Positions 7,313 through 16,001 of a stretch of DNA of 62,950 nucleotides are shown here, in pieces; within the stretch, counting starts at the first letter, position 1; the number at the start of each line of letters is the position of its first letter. The DNA is from Neobacillus niacini. Lineage in GTDB: Bacteria > Bacillota > Bacilli > Bacillales > Cytobacillaceae. Under the pieces are notes generated by a model. The model had not been told where the DNA came from, did not search any database, and saw only the letters and a list, made by a program, of their open reading frames with translations. The stretch spans positions 1-62,950 of the forward strand of contig NZ_JAMBOB010000017.1 in the NCBI RefSeq assembly GCF_023715415.1, in the 5' to 3' direction. Both the position numbers and the translations under genes were made by a program.

Positions 7313-7447
7313 TTAATATAATAAATACTTCTCACGAACCTCGTTAAATTGATCTAATCCAGACTGAACCCATTCTACTGGCATTTCATCGTAATACATG
7401 TTCAGCTTCCAGCCTTCAATTTCCACAACAGTTAAATCTGCTCCTAT
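7313..7447 (-). pseudogene. possible gene remnant (C-terminal fragment)
   Basis: Minus-strand codons 7447-7313 read as a protein-like 44-residue segment, including EGWKLNMYYDEMPVEWVQ and NEVREKYLLY, ending in TAA. There is no start codon with a ribosome site, and an in-frame stop lies just upstream (7450-7448). It looks like the C-terminal remnant of a small acidic/aromatic protein whose 5' part was lost. I cannot name the parent family. Confidence 0.4.
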
Positions 7448-7513
7448 CTAGCTCAGGGAAAATAGACGAAACTCTCAGATTTAAAACTAAATTTCCTTTA
7501 ATAAATCCCCTAC

Positions 7514-9583
7514 TTAGTATCCTAAACCGTGATCAAATCCATATAAAACACTACCATCATGGTTATAAATCGTGACAGGAAGTTTTCCAGTTGGATTGTT
7601 TTTTCCAAAAATTGTGTTTGCGGTTGCTTCAAAGCTCGCTGGTCTGAATCCATATTGAACAAGATAGGCAGCAACATCCGTATAGGACATAACATCATAT
7701 GGATTTCTAGCTCCAACTGCAATGACAGGTAGACCAGTCTCGATGAGTTGTCTTGTCATCACCATTTGGCTGGCGTCTTGAGCCCTGCCTCCAACACTTG
7801 AAGTGTAGGTTCCAGCAATGATGTATTTCGCATCCTGTACTTGTGCCAATTGTTCGGCATTAAGCTGACCTGTAGTATTAACATAAACTGCACCAGGATG
7901 GTGTTTTTGGACCTCTGCTGCAAGGAGATTAATGGAGAATCCAGATCCACCAACCACAACAATTTTATCTACTGATGAAACAGTTAGCGGAAGAACATTA
8001 TCATTTTTCACAAGCGTAATGGATTTTGCTGCTGCTTCTTTTTCTATTGCTTTATGATCCTCTGAGCCTACCACCTGAATCGCGTTAGCTACCTTCTCAT
8101 CAAGGCTCTTCTCTACCTCAGCCTTAACGATGCCTCTATTTAACTTTAATGTTAAAATCCGCTCTACTGACTGCTCAAGTCGATCTTCTGCAATATCTCC
8201 TGAGTTCACAGCATTATATAGACCGTTTGCTACATCGACGATTCCAACTGGCATTAAAAGTATGTCAGCTCCTGCTTTAACAGCACGGATCGCCGCATCA
8301 ACAGGACCAAAATGATCTGCAATTGCACCCATATTCATCGCATCCGTTACGATAACTCCTTTAAAGCCCATTTCTTCGCGCATAAGACCCGTTAATATCT
8401 TGTAGGAAAGTGTACCTGGTACAGCGACTTCTGTACCGTCCTTTTTAGAGATTGCTTTCGTATCATCTATTTTTGGGAACGTCACATGTGCTGACATAAT
8501 CGCATCAATTCCTGCATCCATTGCCTGCTGGAAAGGATATAATTCTACTTTCTTTAAACGCTCAATATCATGAGGTACCGATGGAAGTCCTACATGGGAA
8601 TCAACCGCAGTATCCCCATGGCCCGGAAAATGCTTAGCAGTTGCTGCAGTGCCCGTTTCATGGAGACCTTTAATATAGGCATTTCCTAGGTTAGCTACTA
8701 ACTCAGGTTCCTCTCCAAAAGACCGAACACCAATCACCGGATTATCTGGATTGTTGTTTACATCCAACACTGGTCCAAAGTTCATGTTAATACCAAGTGC
8801 ATTAAGCTCTTCACCAATTGTTCGTCCAACTTTTTCGGCAAGATCTTCAGATCTAGTCGCACCTAACGCCATATTCCCTGGCATGTCGGTACCGGTTTGC
8901 AGACGTGTAACGATTCCACCTTCTTGGTCAATCGAAATTAGTAGTCCATATTTTTCAGCAGCATCTTGATAGGCAGAAACTAAACTTGCTGTTTGCTCAG
9001 CTGTTACCGTATTTTCACGGAATAAAATCACACCGCCAAGATGATAATCATTTACAAGCATGGCAATTTCGTCGTTCATTTCTGTTACGTTATTACCGTT
9101 CCAATTCATAAAGTCAGGCATTAGCATTTGTCCAACCTTTTCTTCCATACTCATATGCTTGATGGCATTTCCGATGAGGTCATAGCGTGTGCCTTTTTCT
9201 TTTTCAACAAGTATTTTGTCTTGATTTCCCTTGAATTGAATAGAAATTCTGTCGCTATTGCTACCATCGCTGACAGAGATAAACGTTGTACCATTGTGAC
9301 CGGATAAAGTTACTACTCCATCTTTAGATACAGAGGCAACATTTTTATTAGAAGAGTGCCATTCTAGGTTCTCAGATGACAACATAAAGTGACCATCCTC
9401 ATAAACATGAAGTGCATTTAAATCAAGCTTGCTATCCTTTACTTCCCGTGTAACCTGTGGAACATTGAGGTCAATCACTAAATCCTCAATTCCCGTAGCA
9501 GCTGAACCTGCTAGTGGGATTCCCGTTAATAATAGAGCAAATGCCAGAAACGAGGTGATAAATGTCTTTATAAATTTGCGCAA
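7514..9583 (-). CDS. nagZ: secreted beta-N-acetylglucosaminidase, GH3 (NagZ-like)
   Basis: A glycoside hydrolase family 3 enzyme that releases N-acetylglucosamine from muropeptides and cell-wall fragments. The 689-residue protein has a signal peptide (about 4-28), a bacterial Ig-like (Big2) domain (about 34-120), the GH3 barrel with KHFPGHGD, the Asp-His dyad DSH (D328/H330) and the nucleophile Asp414 in IVTDAMNMG, and a C-terminal alpha/beta domain (about 500-689). The Asp-His acid/base pair is diagnostic for Gram-positive NagZ. I start at the TTG at 9583, which follows AGGAGG by 9 nt; an earlier TTG at 9601 overlaps that ribosome site. In B. subtilis nagZ lies elsewhere, so this location between rpsI and the MerR-type gene is unusual. 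Confidence 0.9.
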   Translation of the reverse strand: MRKFIKTFITSFLAFALLLTGIPLAGSAATGIEDLVIDLNVPQVTREVKDSKLDLNALHVYEDGHFMLSSENLEWHSSNKNVASVSKDGVVTLSGHNGTTFISVSDGSNSDRISIQFKGNQDKILVEKEKGTRYDLIGNAIKHMSMEEKVGQMLMPDFMNWNGNNVTEMNDEIAMLVNDYHLGGVILFRENTVTAEQTASLVSAYQDAAEKYGLLISIDQEGGIVTRLQTGTDMPGNMALGATRSEDLAEKVGRTIGEELNALGINMNFGPVLDVNNNPDNPVIGVRSFGEEPELVANLGNAYIKGLHETGTAATAKHFPGHGDTAVDSHVGLPSVPHDIERLKKVELYPFQQAMDAGIDAIMSAHVTFPKIDDTKAISKKDGTEVAVPGTLSYKILTGLMREEMGFKGVIVTDAMNMGAIADHFGPVDAAIRAVKAGADILLMPVGIVDVANGLYNAVNSGDIAEDRLEQSVERILTLKLNRGIVKAEVEKSLDEKVANAIQVVGSEDHKAIEKEAAAKSITLVKNDNVLPLTVSSVDKIVVVGGSGFSINLLAAEVQKHHPGAVYVNTTGQLNAEQLAQVQDAKYIIAGTYTSSVGGRAQDASQMVMTRQLIETGLPVIAVGARNPYDVMSYTDVAAYLVQYGFRPASFEATANTIFGKNNPTGKLPVTIYNHDGSVLYGFDHGLGY

Positions 9584-9761
9584 GTTGTTTCTCCTCCTCA
9601 AACTTTAATAATCTCTTAGTTGAGCTGAATAGCTATCTGAATAGCCATGTGATTTTTTCTACCTTTTTTTAAAAATATCTGACAAAAAAGTGAAATTATA
9701 TTTCAGTATTTAGTAAATGGGTAAATTCTCAAGAGATGTGGTCCTAGCAATATTAAAACAT

Positions 9762-9798
9762 AAAAAAGACCCCCAACCAAAAATGGTTGAGAGCCTTT
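9762..9798 (-). terminator. terminator of the rplM-rpsI operon
   Basis: On the minus strand GGCTCTCAACCA (9795-9784), a TTTT loop, TGGTTGGGGGTC (9779-9768) and a run of six T. It follows the rpsI stop by 14 nt. Confidence 0.9.
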
Positions 9799-9811
9799 GA
9801 AATGTTGAAGA

Positions 9812-10204
9812 TTAACGTTTTGAGAACTGAGGAGCACGACGAGCACCTTTAAGACCGTATTTCTTACGTTCTTTCATACGTGGGTCACGTGTTAATAGTC
9901 CTGCACGCTTTAATGTTGTACGGTATTCAGGATCAGCCTGAAGTAATGCGCGAGCAATACCGTGGCGGATTGCTCCAGCTTGACCAGTGTATCCACCGCC
10001 GCTTACGTTTACAAGAACATCATAGCTGCCTTGTGTTTCAGTAGCTACTAATGGTTGGTTAACAACCATACGTAAAGCTGCAAATGGGATATACTCTTCG
10101 ATGTCACGACCGTTAATTAGGATTTTACCTGTACCTGGAACTAAGCGCACGCGTGCGACAGAGCTCTTACGACGACCAGTACCAATATATTGAACTTGTG
10201 CCAA
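9812..10204 (-). CDS. rpsI: 30S ribosomal protein S9
   Basis: S9 sits in the head of the small subunit; its basic C-terminal tail (here ending APQFSKR) reaches the P-site tRNA anticodon arm. The 130-residue length and the N-terminal GTGRRKSSVARVRL block are typical of the Bacillus protein. A purine-rich GAGGGAG site precedes the ATG. It is 20 bp downstream of rplM and closes that two-gene operon. Confidence 0.98.
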   Translation of the reverse strand: MAQVQYIGTGRRKSSVARVRLVPGTGKILINGRDIEEYIPFAALRMVVNQPLVATETQGSYDVLVNVSGGGYTGQAGAIRHGIARALLQADPEYRTTLKRAGLLTRDPRMKERKKYGLKGARRAPQFSKR

Positions 10205-10224
10205 GTTAATTCCCTCCCTCTTTA

Positions 10225-10662
10225 TTAACCGCGAAGTTCGTAAACTTCAGGTTGTTGTGCTTGGTGCGGATGTTCTGCGCCAGCATATACGTGTAATTTT
10301 TTGAAAGTTTGACGGCCAAGAGAATTCTTTGGAAGCATACCTTTAACAGCAAGCTCGATCATTTTCTCAGCATAGTTCGTACGCATTTCAAGAGCAGTTC
10401 TAGTCTTTAAACCACCTGGATGCATAGTGTGACGGTAGTAGATCTTGTCAGTTAATTTCTTACCAGTTAATTCAACTTTAGAAGCGTTAAGAATGATAAC
10501 ATGATCACCAGTGTCAACATGTGGTGTAAAAGTTGGTTTATTTTTACCACGTAAGATTGCTGCTACTTCAGAAGCAAGACGTCCAAGAGTTTTGCCTTCA
10601 GCATCAATCACGTACCATTTACGCTCGATATTGTTGGCGTTAGCCATAAACGTTGTACGCAT
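10225..10662 (-). CDS. rplM: 50S ribosomal protein L13
   Basis: L13 is an early assembly protein of the large subunit. The 145-residue product shows the family blocks WYVIDAEGKTLGRLAS (16-31) and GMLPKNSLGRQ. AGGAGGG precedes the ATG at 10662; a second ATG at codon 6 is also in frame. It is the first gene of rplM-rpsI and is preceded by an L13-type RNA leader that probably mediates autoregulation. Confidence 0.98.
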   Translation of the reverse strand: MRTTFMANANNIERKWYVIDAEGKTLGRLASEVAAILRGKNKPTFTPHVDTGDHVIILNASKVELTGKKLTDKIYYRHTMHPGGLKTRTALEMRTNYAEKMIELAVKGMLPKNSLGRQTFKKLHVYAGAEHPHQAQQPEVYELRG

Positions 10663-10701
10663 GAATTTCCCTCCTAATTTAAATCCATTAAAGATTATTT
10701 T

Positions 10702-10767
10702 TTCGCACCATCATAAGTCGTTATCGTTTATTCTGTTCCGGGAATAAACGTTATCGGCATTGTGCGT
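10702..10767 (-). ncRNA. L13 leader RNA (autoregulatory)
   Basis: About 40 nt upstream of the rplM ribosome site, the minus strand folds as an outer stem GCAC (10765-10762) with GTGC (10708-10705) and an inner stem CGTTTATTC with GAATAAACG. The side pieces GATAA recur on both strands. Position and shape match the L13 leader motif of Firmicutes, thought to bind L13. The assignment is by eye. Confidence 0.75.
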
Positions 10768-10849
10768 CAATTGTTAAATTCATATATTTTCAATCACGAT
10801 GAAGACTTTCCGGGGCTTAATCGTGGGATTAAAAACACAACCATATAAT

Positions 10850-10878
10850 ATAATAAGTTCTTTAGATCAAAAAGTCAA
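10850..10878 (-). promoter_or_regulatory. rplM-rpsI promoter (sigma-A)
   Basis: TTGACT (10878-10873), a 17-nt spacer and TATTAT (10855-10850) on the minus strand, in the gap between truA and rplM. It would start transcription about 75 nt before the L13 leader. Confidence 0.75.
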
Positions 10879-10918
10879 GAAAATGTTACACCAGGTTGTG
10901 TTGTTAGATAAATTTTAT

Positions 10919-11656
10919 TTAATAATAAACCTGCCAAAGATACAACCCTTGCCCTGGTGCGGTTTTTCCAGCATAGCGACGATCTCTTTTTTTGAGTATC
11001 TCCACTATTTCCTCTGGTTGACGTTTTCCAGAACCGACCTCAATTAAAGTTCCTACTAAAATTCTAACCATATTATATAAAAAACCATTACCGATAAAAC
11101 GAAAGCTAACACGCCCTTCATCCTCCAGGATTTCAATGGTTTCAATCGTCCTAACCTTATCTTCTACTTCTGTTCTTGCTGAACAAAAACTAGAAAAATC
11201 ATGTGTCCCCAATAAATAAGATGACGCCACTCTCATGGCAGCAAGATTTAGAGGATACGGGTAGTGGAACGAATAATTCCGTAGAAATGGGTCCCTTTTC
11301 GGTGATTGATTCAGAAAATAGCGGTATTCCTTTCCAATTGCATCGAATCGAGCATGAAAGGCAGTATCAGCCTCTTCCACACGAAGAACAGATATATCTT
11401 CAGGGAGCATAGAATTTAGTGCTAACTCCCACTTTTCCAAAGGAAGGGATAACGGCGAATCAAAATGAATCACCTGTCCCCTTGCATGGACCCCAGCATC
11501 CGTTCTTCCTGAGGCTGAAATTTTCACTTGGCTGCCCTTATGCATTTTGGTTAATACAGTTTCTATAACACTTTGAACGGTCCGTTTCTTTGGCTGAACC
11601 TGATATCCTGAGAAACCAGAACCATCATATGAAATCTTGCATTTATAGCGAGTCAT
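10919..11656 (-). CDS. truA: tRNA pseudouridine synthase A (positions 38-40)
   Basis: TruA isomerises U38-U40 in the anticodon stem-loop of many tRNAs. The 245-residue protein has the catalytic Asp53 in SGRTDAGVHA, the substrate-binding blocks YDGSGFSGYQ (10-19) and DFSSFCSA, and the C-terminal RRYAGKTAPGQGLYL signature. The ATG at 11656 is favoured because GGAG precedes it and the protein then begins MTRYKCKISYDG like its relatives. An ATG at 11668 overlapping the ecfT stop would add four residues. It is the last gene of ecfA1-ecfA2-ecfT-truA. Confidence 0.95.
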   Translation of the reverse strand: MTRYKCKISYDGSGFSGYQVQPKKRTVQSVIETVLTKMHKGSQVKISASGRTDAGVHARGQVIHFDSPLSLPLEKWELALNSMLPEDISVLRVEEADTAFHARFDAIGKEYRYFLNQSPKRDPFLRNYSFHYPYPLNLAAMRVASSYLLGTHDFSSFCSARTEVEDKVRTIETIEILEDEGRVSFRFIGNGFLYNMVRILVGTLIEVGSGKRQPEEIVEILKKRDRRYAGKTAPGQGLYLWQVYY

Positions 11657-11667
11657 CATTAGCTCCA

Positions 11668-12465
11668 TTATGAACGTAGTAGGATTAACAATATAGTCAA
11701 TACAACAAGAATCAAAAGTTGCAAAGTATCAGCGAGTTTCCAGCTTAATAGACGATATTTAGTCCTGCCCTCGCCGCCACGATAGCCTCTCGCCTCCATC
11801 GCAATAGCAAGCTCCTCAGCACGCTTAAAAGAGCTAACGAAAAGAGGGATAAGCAATGGAATGACTGCTTTGATTCTTTCCTTTATAGGGCCGCTTGAAA
11901 ACTCAACCCCGCGTGCAATTTGTGCTTTCATAATCTTATCCGTTTCCTGCATTAAGGTTGGAATAAACCGTAAAGAAATAGACATCATTAATGCCATTTC
12001 ATGTACAGGGAATCGGACCTTTTTCAAAGGGTGTAATAGTGTTTCCAAGCCATCGGTTATTTCGATGGGTGTCGTGGTTAAGGTGAGAAGACTGGTCATT
12101 AATATTAAGAAAAAGAACCTCATTGAAATAAAAATTCCCTGTCTGACTCCTTCTTCATAAATCTTTATCGGCCCCAGCTCATACAATAGACTTCCTTCTT
12201 TCGTGAAGAAAACCTGTAAGAGTAATGTAAATAGTACTAACCAGAGCACAGGTTTTAAACCTGCATAAAGAAAGCGAACAGGAATTCGTGATAAACCAAG
12301 CATAAGAATAGTATAAATTCCAATAAGAATATAGGTGAAAAAATTATTAGCAAGAAAAATAATACATACAAATAAGAAAATAATAATTAGCTTCGATCTA
12401 GGGTCCAGTCGATGGATTAAACTATCAGCAGGTACATATCTTCCAATAATCATTTTTTCCATCAT
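11668..12465 (-). CDS. ecfT: ECF transporter transmembrane subunit EcfT
   Basis: EcfT is the shared membrane scaffold of group II energy-coupling-factor importers; it couples the two ATPases EcfA1/EcfA2 to exchangeable vitamin or metal S-components. The 265-residue protein has five or six hydrophobic segments and the two coupling-helix motifs with small residues: ARG in IARGVEF (about 184-190) and EARGYRGG (about 222-229). AAGGGGTG lies 7 nt before the ATG, which overlaps the ecfA2 stop (ATGA), indicating translational coupling. Confidence 0.94.
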   Translation of the reverse strand: MMEKMIIGRYVPADSLIHRLDPRSKLIIIFLFVCIIFLANNFFTYILIGIYTILMLGLSRIPVRFLYAGLKPVLWLVLFTLLLQVFFTKEGSLLYELGPIKIYEEGVRQGIFISMRFFFLILMTSLLTLTTTPIEITDGLETLLHPLKKVRFPVHEMALMMSISLRFIPTLMQETDKIMKAQIARGVEFSSGPIKERIKAVIPLLIPLFVSSFKRAEELAIAMEARGYRGGEGRTKYRLLSWKLADTLQLLILVVLTILLILLRS

Positions 12466-13328
12466 ACCGGTGCACCCCTTAACAGCTCAGCAACCGCCGC
12501 TGATAGTTCCTCAATCGATAGATAGGTTCTCTCTAGCTTCAAACCTAACTTTTCTTCTAGCATTCGTTGGAAACGTACCACTTCAGGAACATCCAATCCC
12601 ATTTCAACAAGTTCAGTAACCGAGGAGAAAATTTCGACAGGCGTCCCTTGCTTTACAACATGTCCTTGCTGCATGATGACAATTTGATCCGCATACCTCG
12701 CTGCATCTTCCATACTATGTGTTACAAGTATGGTGGATAAATTTCTCTTTTTATGAAGTGAATAAAACATATCCATGATTTCTTTACGCCCTCGCGGATC
12801 AAGTCCTGCAGTTGGCTCATCCAGAACAAGACAATCTGGTTCCATTGCAAGAACACCAGCAATGGCAACTCGGCGCATTTGACCACCCGATAAATCAAAT
12901 GGAGACTTTTCTAATATTTCCTCAGCTAATCCAACTTGCTTTAAAGCAAGTCTTGCTCTCTCTTTTGCTTCATTTTCTGAAACACCGAAATTCATGGGTC
13001 CAAAAATAATATCCTTTTCGACGGTTTCCTCAAATAACTGATGCTCTGGAAATTGAAAGACAATCCCTACTTTTTGTCTAATCATTCTTAAGTTCTTATT
13101 CTTTTGCTTTGCTTTGATTTCTTGGCTGCCTATTATTACAGATCCTTCAGTTGGCAATAGTAAGGCATTTAAATGCTGTAACACCGTAGATTTTCCTGAA
13201 CCAGTATGACCTATTAACGCCATGTATGTTCCTGTTGGGATGTTAATAGACACATCTTTAATTGCTAACCTCTCAAAAGGCGTGTTTGCTTGATAACGAT
13301 ACTCTATATTTTGGAGCGAAATGTCCAT
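12462..13328 (-). CDS. ecfA2: ECF transporter ATP-binding subunit EcfA2
   Basis: The second ATPase of the ECF module (EcfA', YbaE). The 288-residue protein has Walker A GHTGSGKS (40-47), Q-loop, signature LSGGQ (146-150), Walker B CLVLDEP (166-172) and the switch His in VTHSMEDA. A C-terminal extension (about 230-288) is typical of EcfA-type subunits. Its start overlaps the 3' end of ecfA1 by 25 nt, with the ribosome site inside ecfA1. The S-components it serves are not in this window. Confidence 0.94.
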   Translation of the reverse strand: MDISLQNIEYRYQANTPFERLAIKDVSINIPTGTYMALIGHTGSGKSTVLQHLNALLLPTEGSVIIGSQEIKAKQKNKNLRMIRQKVGIVFQFPEHQLFEETVEKDIIFGPMNFGVSENEAKERARLALKQVGLAEEILEKSPFDLSGGQMRRVAIAGVLAMEPDCLVLDEPTAGLDPRGRKEIMDMFYSLHKKRNLSTILVTHSMEDAARYADQIVIMQQGHVVKQGTPVEIFSSVTELVEMGLDVPEVVRFQRMLEEKLGLKLERTYLSIEELSAAVAELLRGAPV

Positions 13329-14143
13329 AACTCATTCACCAACTCTTCTTCCGATAAATAGTGCTTGGATAGGTCAATTCCTTTTTGACGGAAAGCATTA
13401 CTCATTTTAATCGAAAAAGGTATATCAAGCCCTAAACGAACCAATTCATCGTCCATTGAAAATATGTCCTCAGGGGTTCCCTCACGGTAAACTTCCCCTT
13501 GATTCATCACAATAATTCTGTCGGCTTTTGCAGCTTCTTCTAAATCATGAGTAATTGAGATGACAGTGAGTGACTTCTCATTCTTTAGAGTACGAACAGT
13601 CTCTAAAACTTCCCCTCTTCCTTTCGGATCGAGCATTGAAGTTGCTTCGTCTAGAATAATAATGGATGGTCTCAATGCAAGAACACCAGCAATAGCTACG
13701 CGTTGCTTTTGCCCTCCAGAAAGATGGTGCGGCTCTTGATTAAGAAATTGATCCATGTTAACTTTTTTTAAAGAATCCTCTACCCTAAAGATCATATCAT
13801 TCCTTGGGACCCCATGGTTTTCTAAACCAAAAGCCACATCATCCTGAACAGTCGTACCCACAAACTGATTATCAGGGTTCTGAAAAACCATCCCTAATTT
13901 CTTTCGTATGTCCCAAATAGACTCTTCATTTAATTGAATTCCACAAACTGAAATCTCACCACTTTGCGGAAATTGTAAACCATTAAGAAGCTTTGCCATA
14001 GTGGATTTACCTGAACCATTATGACCAACAATCGCTAACCATTCGCCTTCAAAGATATCAAAAGTTACATTTTGAAGAGCATAGCTGCTTTGATTTTCAT
14101 ATTGAAAAGACACATTCCTAAGTGATACAACGGCCTCTCTCAT
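13304..14143 (-). CDS. ecfA1: ECF transporter ATP-binding subunit EcfA1
   Basis: The first ATPase of the ECF module (EcfA, YbxA). In the 280-residue form, Walker A is GHNGSGKS (40-47), signature LSGGQ (141-145) and Walker B IIILDEA (161-167) with the switch His in ITHDLEEA. The ATG at 14143 is chosen because GGAG lies 9 nt upstream; the in-frame ATG at 14167 would place that site inside the gene. It pairs with EcfA2, with which it shares the extended C terminus. It follows a 380-bp gap after rplQ. Confidence 0.93.
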   Translation of the reverse strand: MREAVVSLRNVSFQYENQSSYALQNVTFDIFEGEWLAIVGHNGSGKSTMAKLLNGLQFPQSGEISVCGIQLNEESIWDIRKKLGMVFQNPDNQFVGTTVQDDVAFGLENHGVPRNDMIFRVEDSLKKVNMDQFLNQEPHHLSGGQKQRVAIAGVLALRPSIIILDEATSMLDPKGRGEVLETVRTLKNEKSLTVISITHDLEEAAKADRIIVMNQGEVYREGTPEDIFSMDDELVRLGLDIPFSIKMSNAFRQKGIDLSKHYLSEEELVNELWTFRSKI

Positions 14144-14203
14144 ATAAATCTTCTCCTCTCGTCTCATCTATGCAAACCATACTAGGCTAGGCTCGTAGAA
14201 TAC

Positions 14204-14292
14204 AAAAAAAGCCTGCACCTCACCCCAAAGGCAGCAGACGATAGTAACTGCCACGTAAACGGGATTTCTAAAAAAGAAATAGGAGGAGGTGC
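14204..14292 (-). ncRNA. structured RNA downstream of rplQ, ending in a T-run
   Basis: Minus-strand fold with three stems: P1 GCACCTC (14292-14286) with GAGGTGC (14221-14215), P2 ATTTC with GAAAT (14280-14264), and P3 GGCAG (14252-14248) with CTGCC (14234-14230). TTTTTTT follows at 14210-14204. The three-way junction plus T-run looks like a leader or terminator ahead of ecfA1. An L17-downstream-element type RNA is one possible identity. The region 14293-14460 otherwise shows no gene. Confidence 0.5.
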
Positions 14293-14461
14293 ATGAGCTA
14301 GACGAGTCGTATTTCAATCCGCGCAATATGAATTGCGACATAATAAAAGCTTTCCAAAGAAATAACATGTAAAACTTTTAGATTTGCTCCAATTAAATGG
14401 AGTTACGCTCATCATAACACTCTTTTTGGCTTGGTTCGTACATTATTAGATTTTATACAGA

Positions 14462-14508
14462 AAAAGGGCTCAAGAACAAGTTTGTAACTAAACTGTCCAG
14501 CGCCCTTG
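14462..14508 (-). terminator. terminator after rplQ
   Basis: On the minus strand AAGGGC (about 14506) pairs with GCCCTT (about 14467) around a long loop, followed by TTTTTC. It lies about 20 nt past the rplQ stop and would end the S10-spc-alpha transcript. Confidence 0.6.
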
Positions 14509-14526
14509 TTGTCTGCTTTTGAGATA

Positions 14527-14889
14527 TTAAACTAACTCGATAATTACCATTGGTGCACCATCGCCGCGGCGTGGTCCAAGTTTCATAATACGAGTATATC
14601 CACCTTGGCGCTCTGAATAACGTGGAGCGATATCAGTGAAAAGTTTTTGTAGTGCATCTGTACCTTTTTCAGCATCAGCAACTTCATTACGAACGTAAGA
14701 AGCAGCTTGACGGCGAGCATGCAAGTCACCACGTTTACCTAAAGTAATCATTTTCTCAACAGTACCACGAAGTTCCTTCGCGCGAGTTTCTGTTGTTTGA
14801 ATGCGCTCATTGATAATTAAATCTGTAGTTAAATCACGTAGCATAGCTTTACGCTGTGCACTTGTGCGTCCTAACTTTCTGTATGCCAT
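14527..14889 (-). CDS. rplQ: 50S ribosomal protein L17
   Basis: L17 lies near the polypeptide exit tunnel of the large subunit. The 120-residue protein starts MAYRKLGRTSAQRKAMLRDL and ends with the GGYTRIMKLGPRRGD block typical of the family. GGAGGG precedes the ATG. It is the last gene of the alpha cluster, 63 bp downstream of rpoA. Confidence 0.98.
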   Translation of the reverse strand: MAYRKLGRTSAQRKAMLRDLTTDLIINERIQTTETRAKELRGTVEKMITLGKRGDLHARRQAASYVRNEVADAEKGTDALQKLFTDIAPRYSERQGGYTRIMKLGPRRGDGAPMVIIELV

Positions 14890-14952
14890 GAAGGGTTCCC
14901 TCCTTTGTTGAAGTCATTAAACGGATTAGTTAATGAATGGAGATGAAATTAC

Positions 14953-15897
14953 TCAGTCATCCTTACGTAAGCCTAATCCAAGCTCTTCTAGTTTTGCTTT
15001 CACTTCTTCAAGTGATTTGCGGCCTAAGTTACGAACTTTCATCATATCCTCTTCAGTCTTATTAGCTAATTCCTGAACAGTATTGATTCCAGCACGTTTT
15101 AAGCAATTATATGAACGAACGGATAAATCAAGTTCTTCGATCGTCATTTCAAGGACTTTTTCTTTCTGATCCTCTTCTTTTTCGATCATAATCTCAGCAT
15201 TTTGTGCTTCGTCAGTTAAACCAACAAAGATATTTAAATGCTCGGTTAAAATTTTCGAACCAAGAGCTATTGCTTCCTTTGGCCCTGTGCTTCCATCTGT
15301 CCAAACATCAAGCGTTAGCTTATCATAGTTTGTCATTTGACCCACACGAGTATTTTCTATCTGATAGGACACACGAGAGACTGGTGTGAAAATAGAATCA
15401 ATTGGAATAACACCAATTGGCTGGTCTTCACGCTTATTTTGCTCAGCAGGTGTATAACCACGGCCTCGCTTAGCAGTTAAACGCATGCGAAGATGTCCAC
15501 TTGAAGCCAATGTAGCAATATGAAGATCAGGATTTAAGATTTCAACATCACTATCATGCGTAATGTTTCCAGCTTTAACAGGACCTTCACCCTGAACATC
15601 AATCTCAAGAGTTTTCTCTTCATCAGAGTAGATTTTTAAAGCTAATTTTTTAATGTTTAAAATGATGGATGTTACATCCTCTACGACGCCTTCAATTGTT
15701 GAGAACTCATGAAGTACCCCATCGACCTGAATCGATGTAACAGCGGCACCTGGGAGTGAAGATAATAGGATACGACGTAAGGAGTTACCCAAAGTGGTAC
15801 CATATCCACGCTCAAGTGGTTCTACGACGAACTTTCCGTACTTGGCATCATCGTTGATCTCAACCGTTTCGATTTTTGGTTTTTCTATTTCGATCAT
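14953..15897 (-). CDS. rpoA: DNA-directed RNA polymerase subunit alpha
   Basis: The alpha dimer nucleates RNA polymerase assembly and contacts UP elements and activators. The 314-residue protein (same length as in B. subtilis) has the N-terminal dimerisation domain (about 1-230) with NSLRRILLSSLPG, and the C-terminal DNA-binding domain (about 245-314) with LKRAGINTVQEL and RNLGRKSLEEVK. The ATG at 15897 follows AAGGAGGG; an upstream TTG would place the ribosome site inside the gene. A long nested hairpin sits in the 175-bp gap after rpsK. Confidence 0.98.
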   Translation of the reverse strand: MIEIEKPKIETVEINDDAKYGKFVVEPLERGYGTTLGNSLRRILLSSLPGAAVTSIQVDGVLHEFSTIEGVVEDVTSIILNIKKLALKIYSDEEKTLEIDVQGEGPVKAGNITHDSDVEILNPDLHIATLASSGHLRMRLTAKRGRGYTPAEQNKREDQPIGVIPIDSIFTPVSRVSYQIENTRVGQMTNYDKLTLDVWTDGSTGPKEAIALGSKILTEHLNIFVGLTDEAQNAEIMIEKEEDQKEKVLEMTIEELDLSVRSYNCLKRAGINTVQELANKTEEDMMKVRNLGRKSLEEVKAKLEELGLGLRKDD

Positions 15898-16001
15898 CAA
15901 ATAACCCTCCTTCAAAACGTCGAAACCTCGACTAGTAATTTACCTAATCGAAATTCCCCCATGTATACGTTCCCGTTTTGTGCACAACAACTGGAATAAA
16001 C

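Noticed and set aside
14168..14368. 66-codon minus-strand frame upstream of ecfA1
   Set aside because: It covers the structured RNA stems and ends at its T-run; composition is non-protein-like, so it is explained by the RNA.
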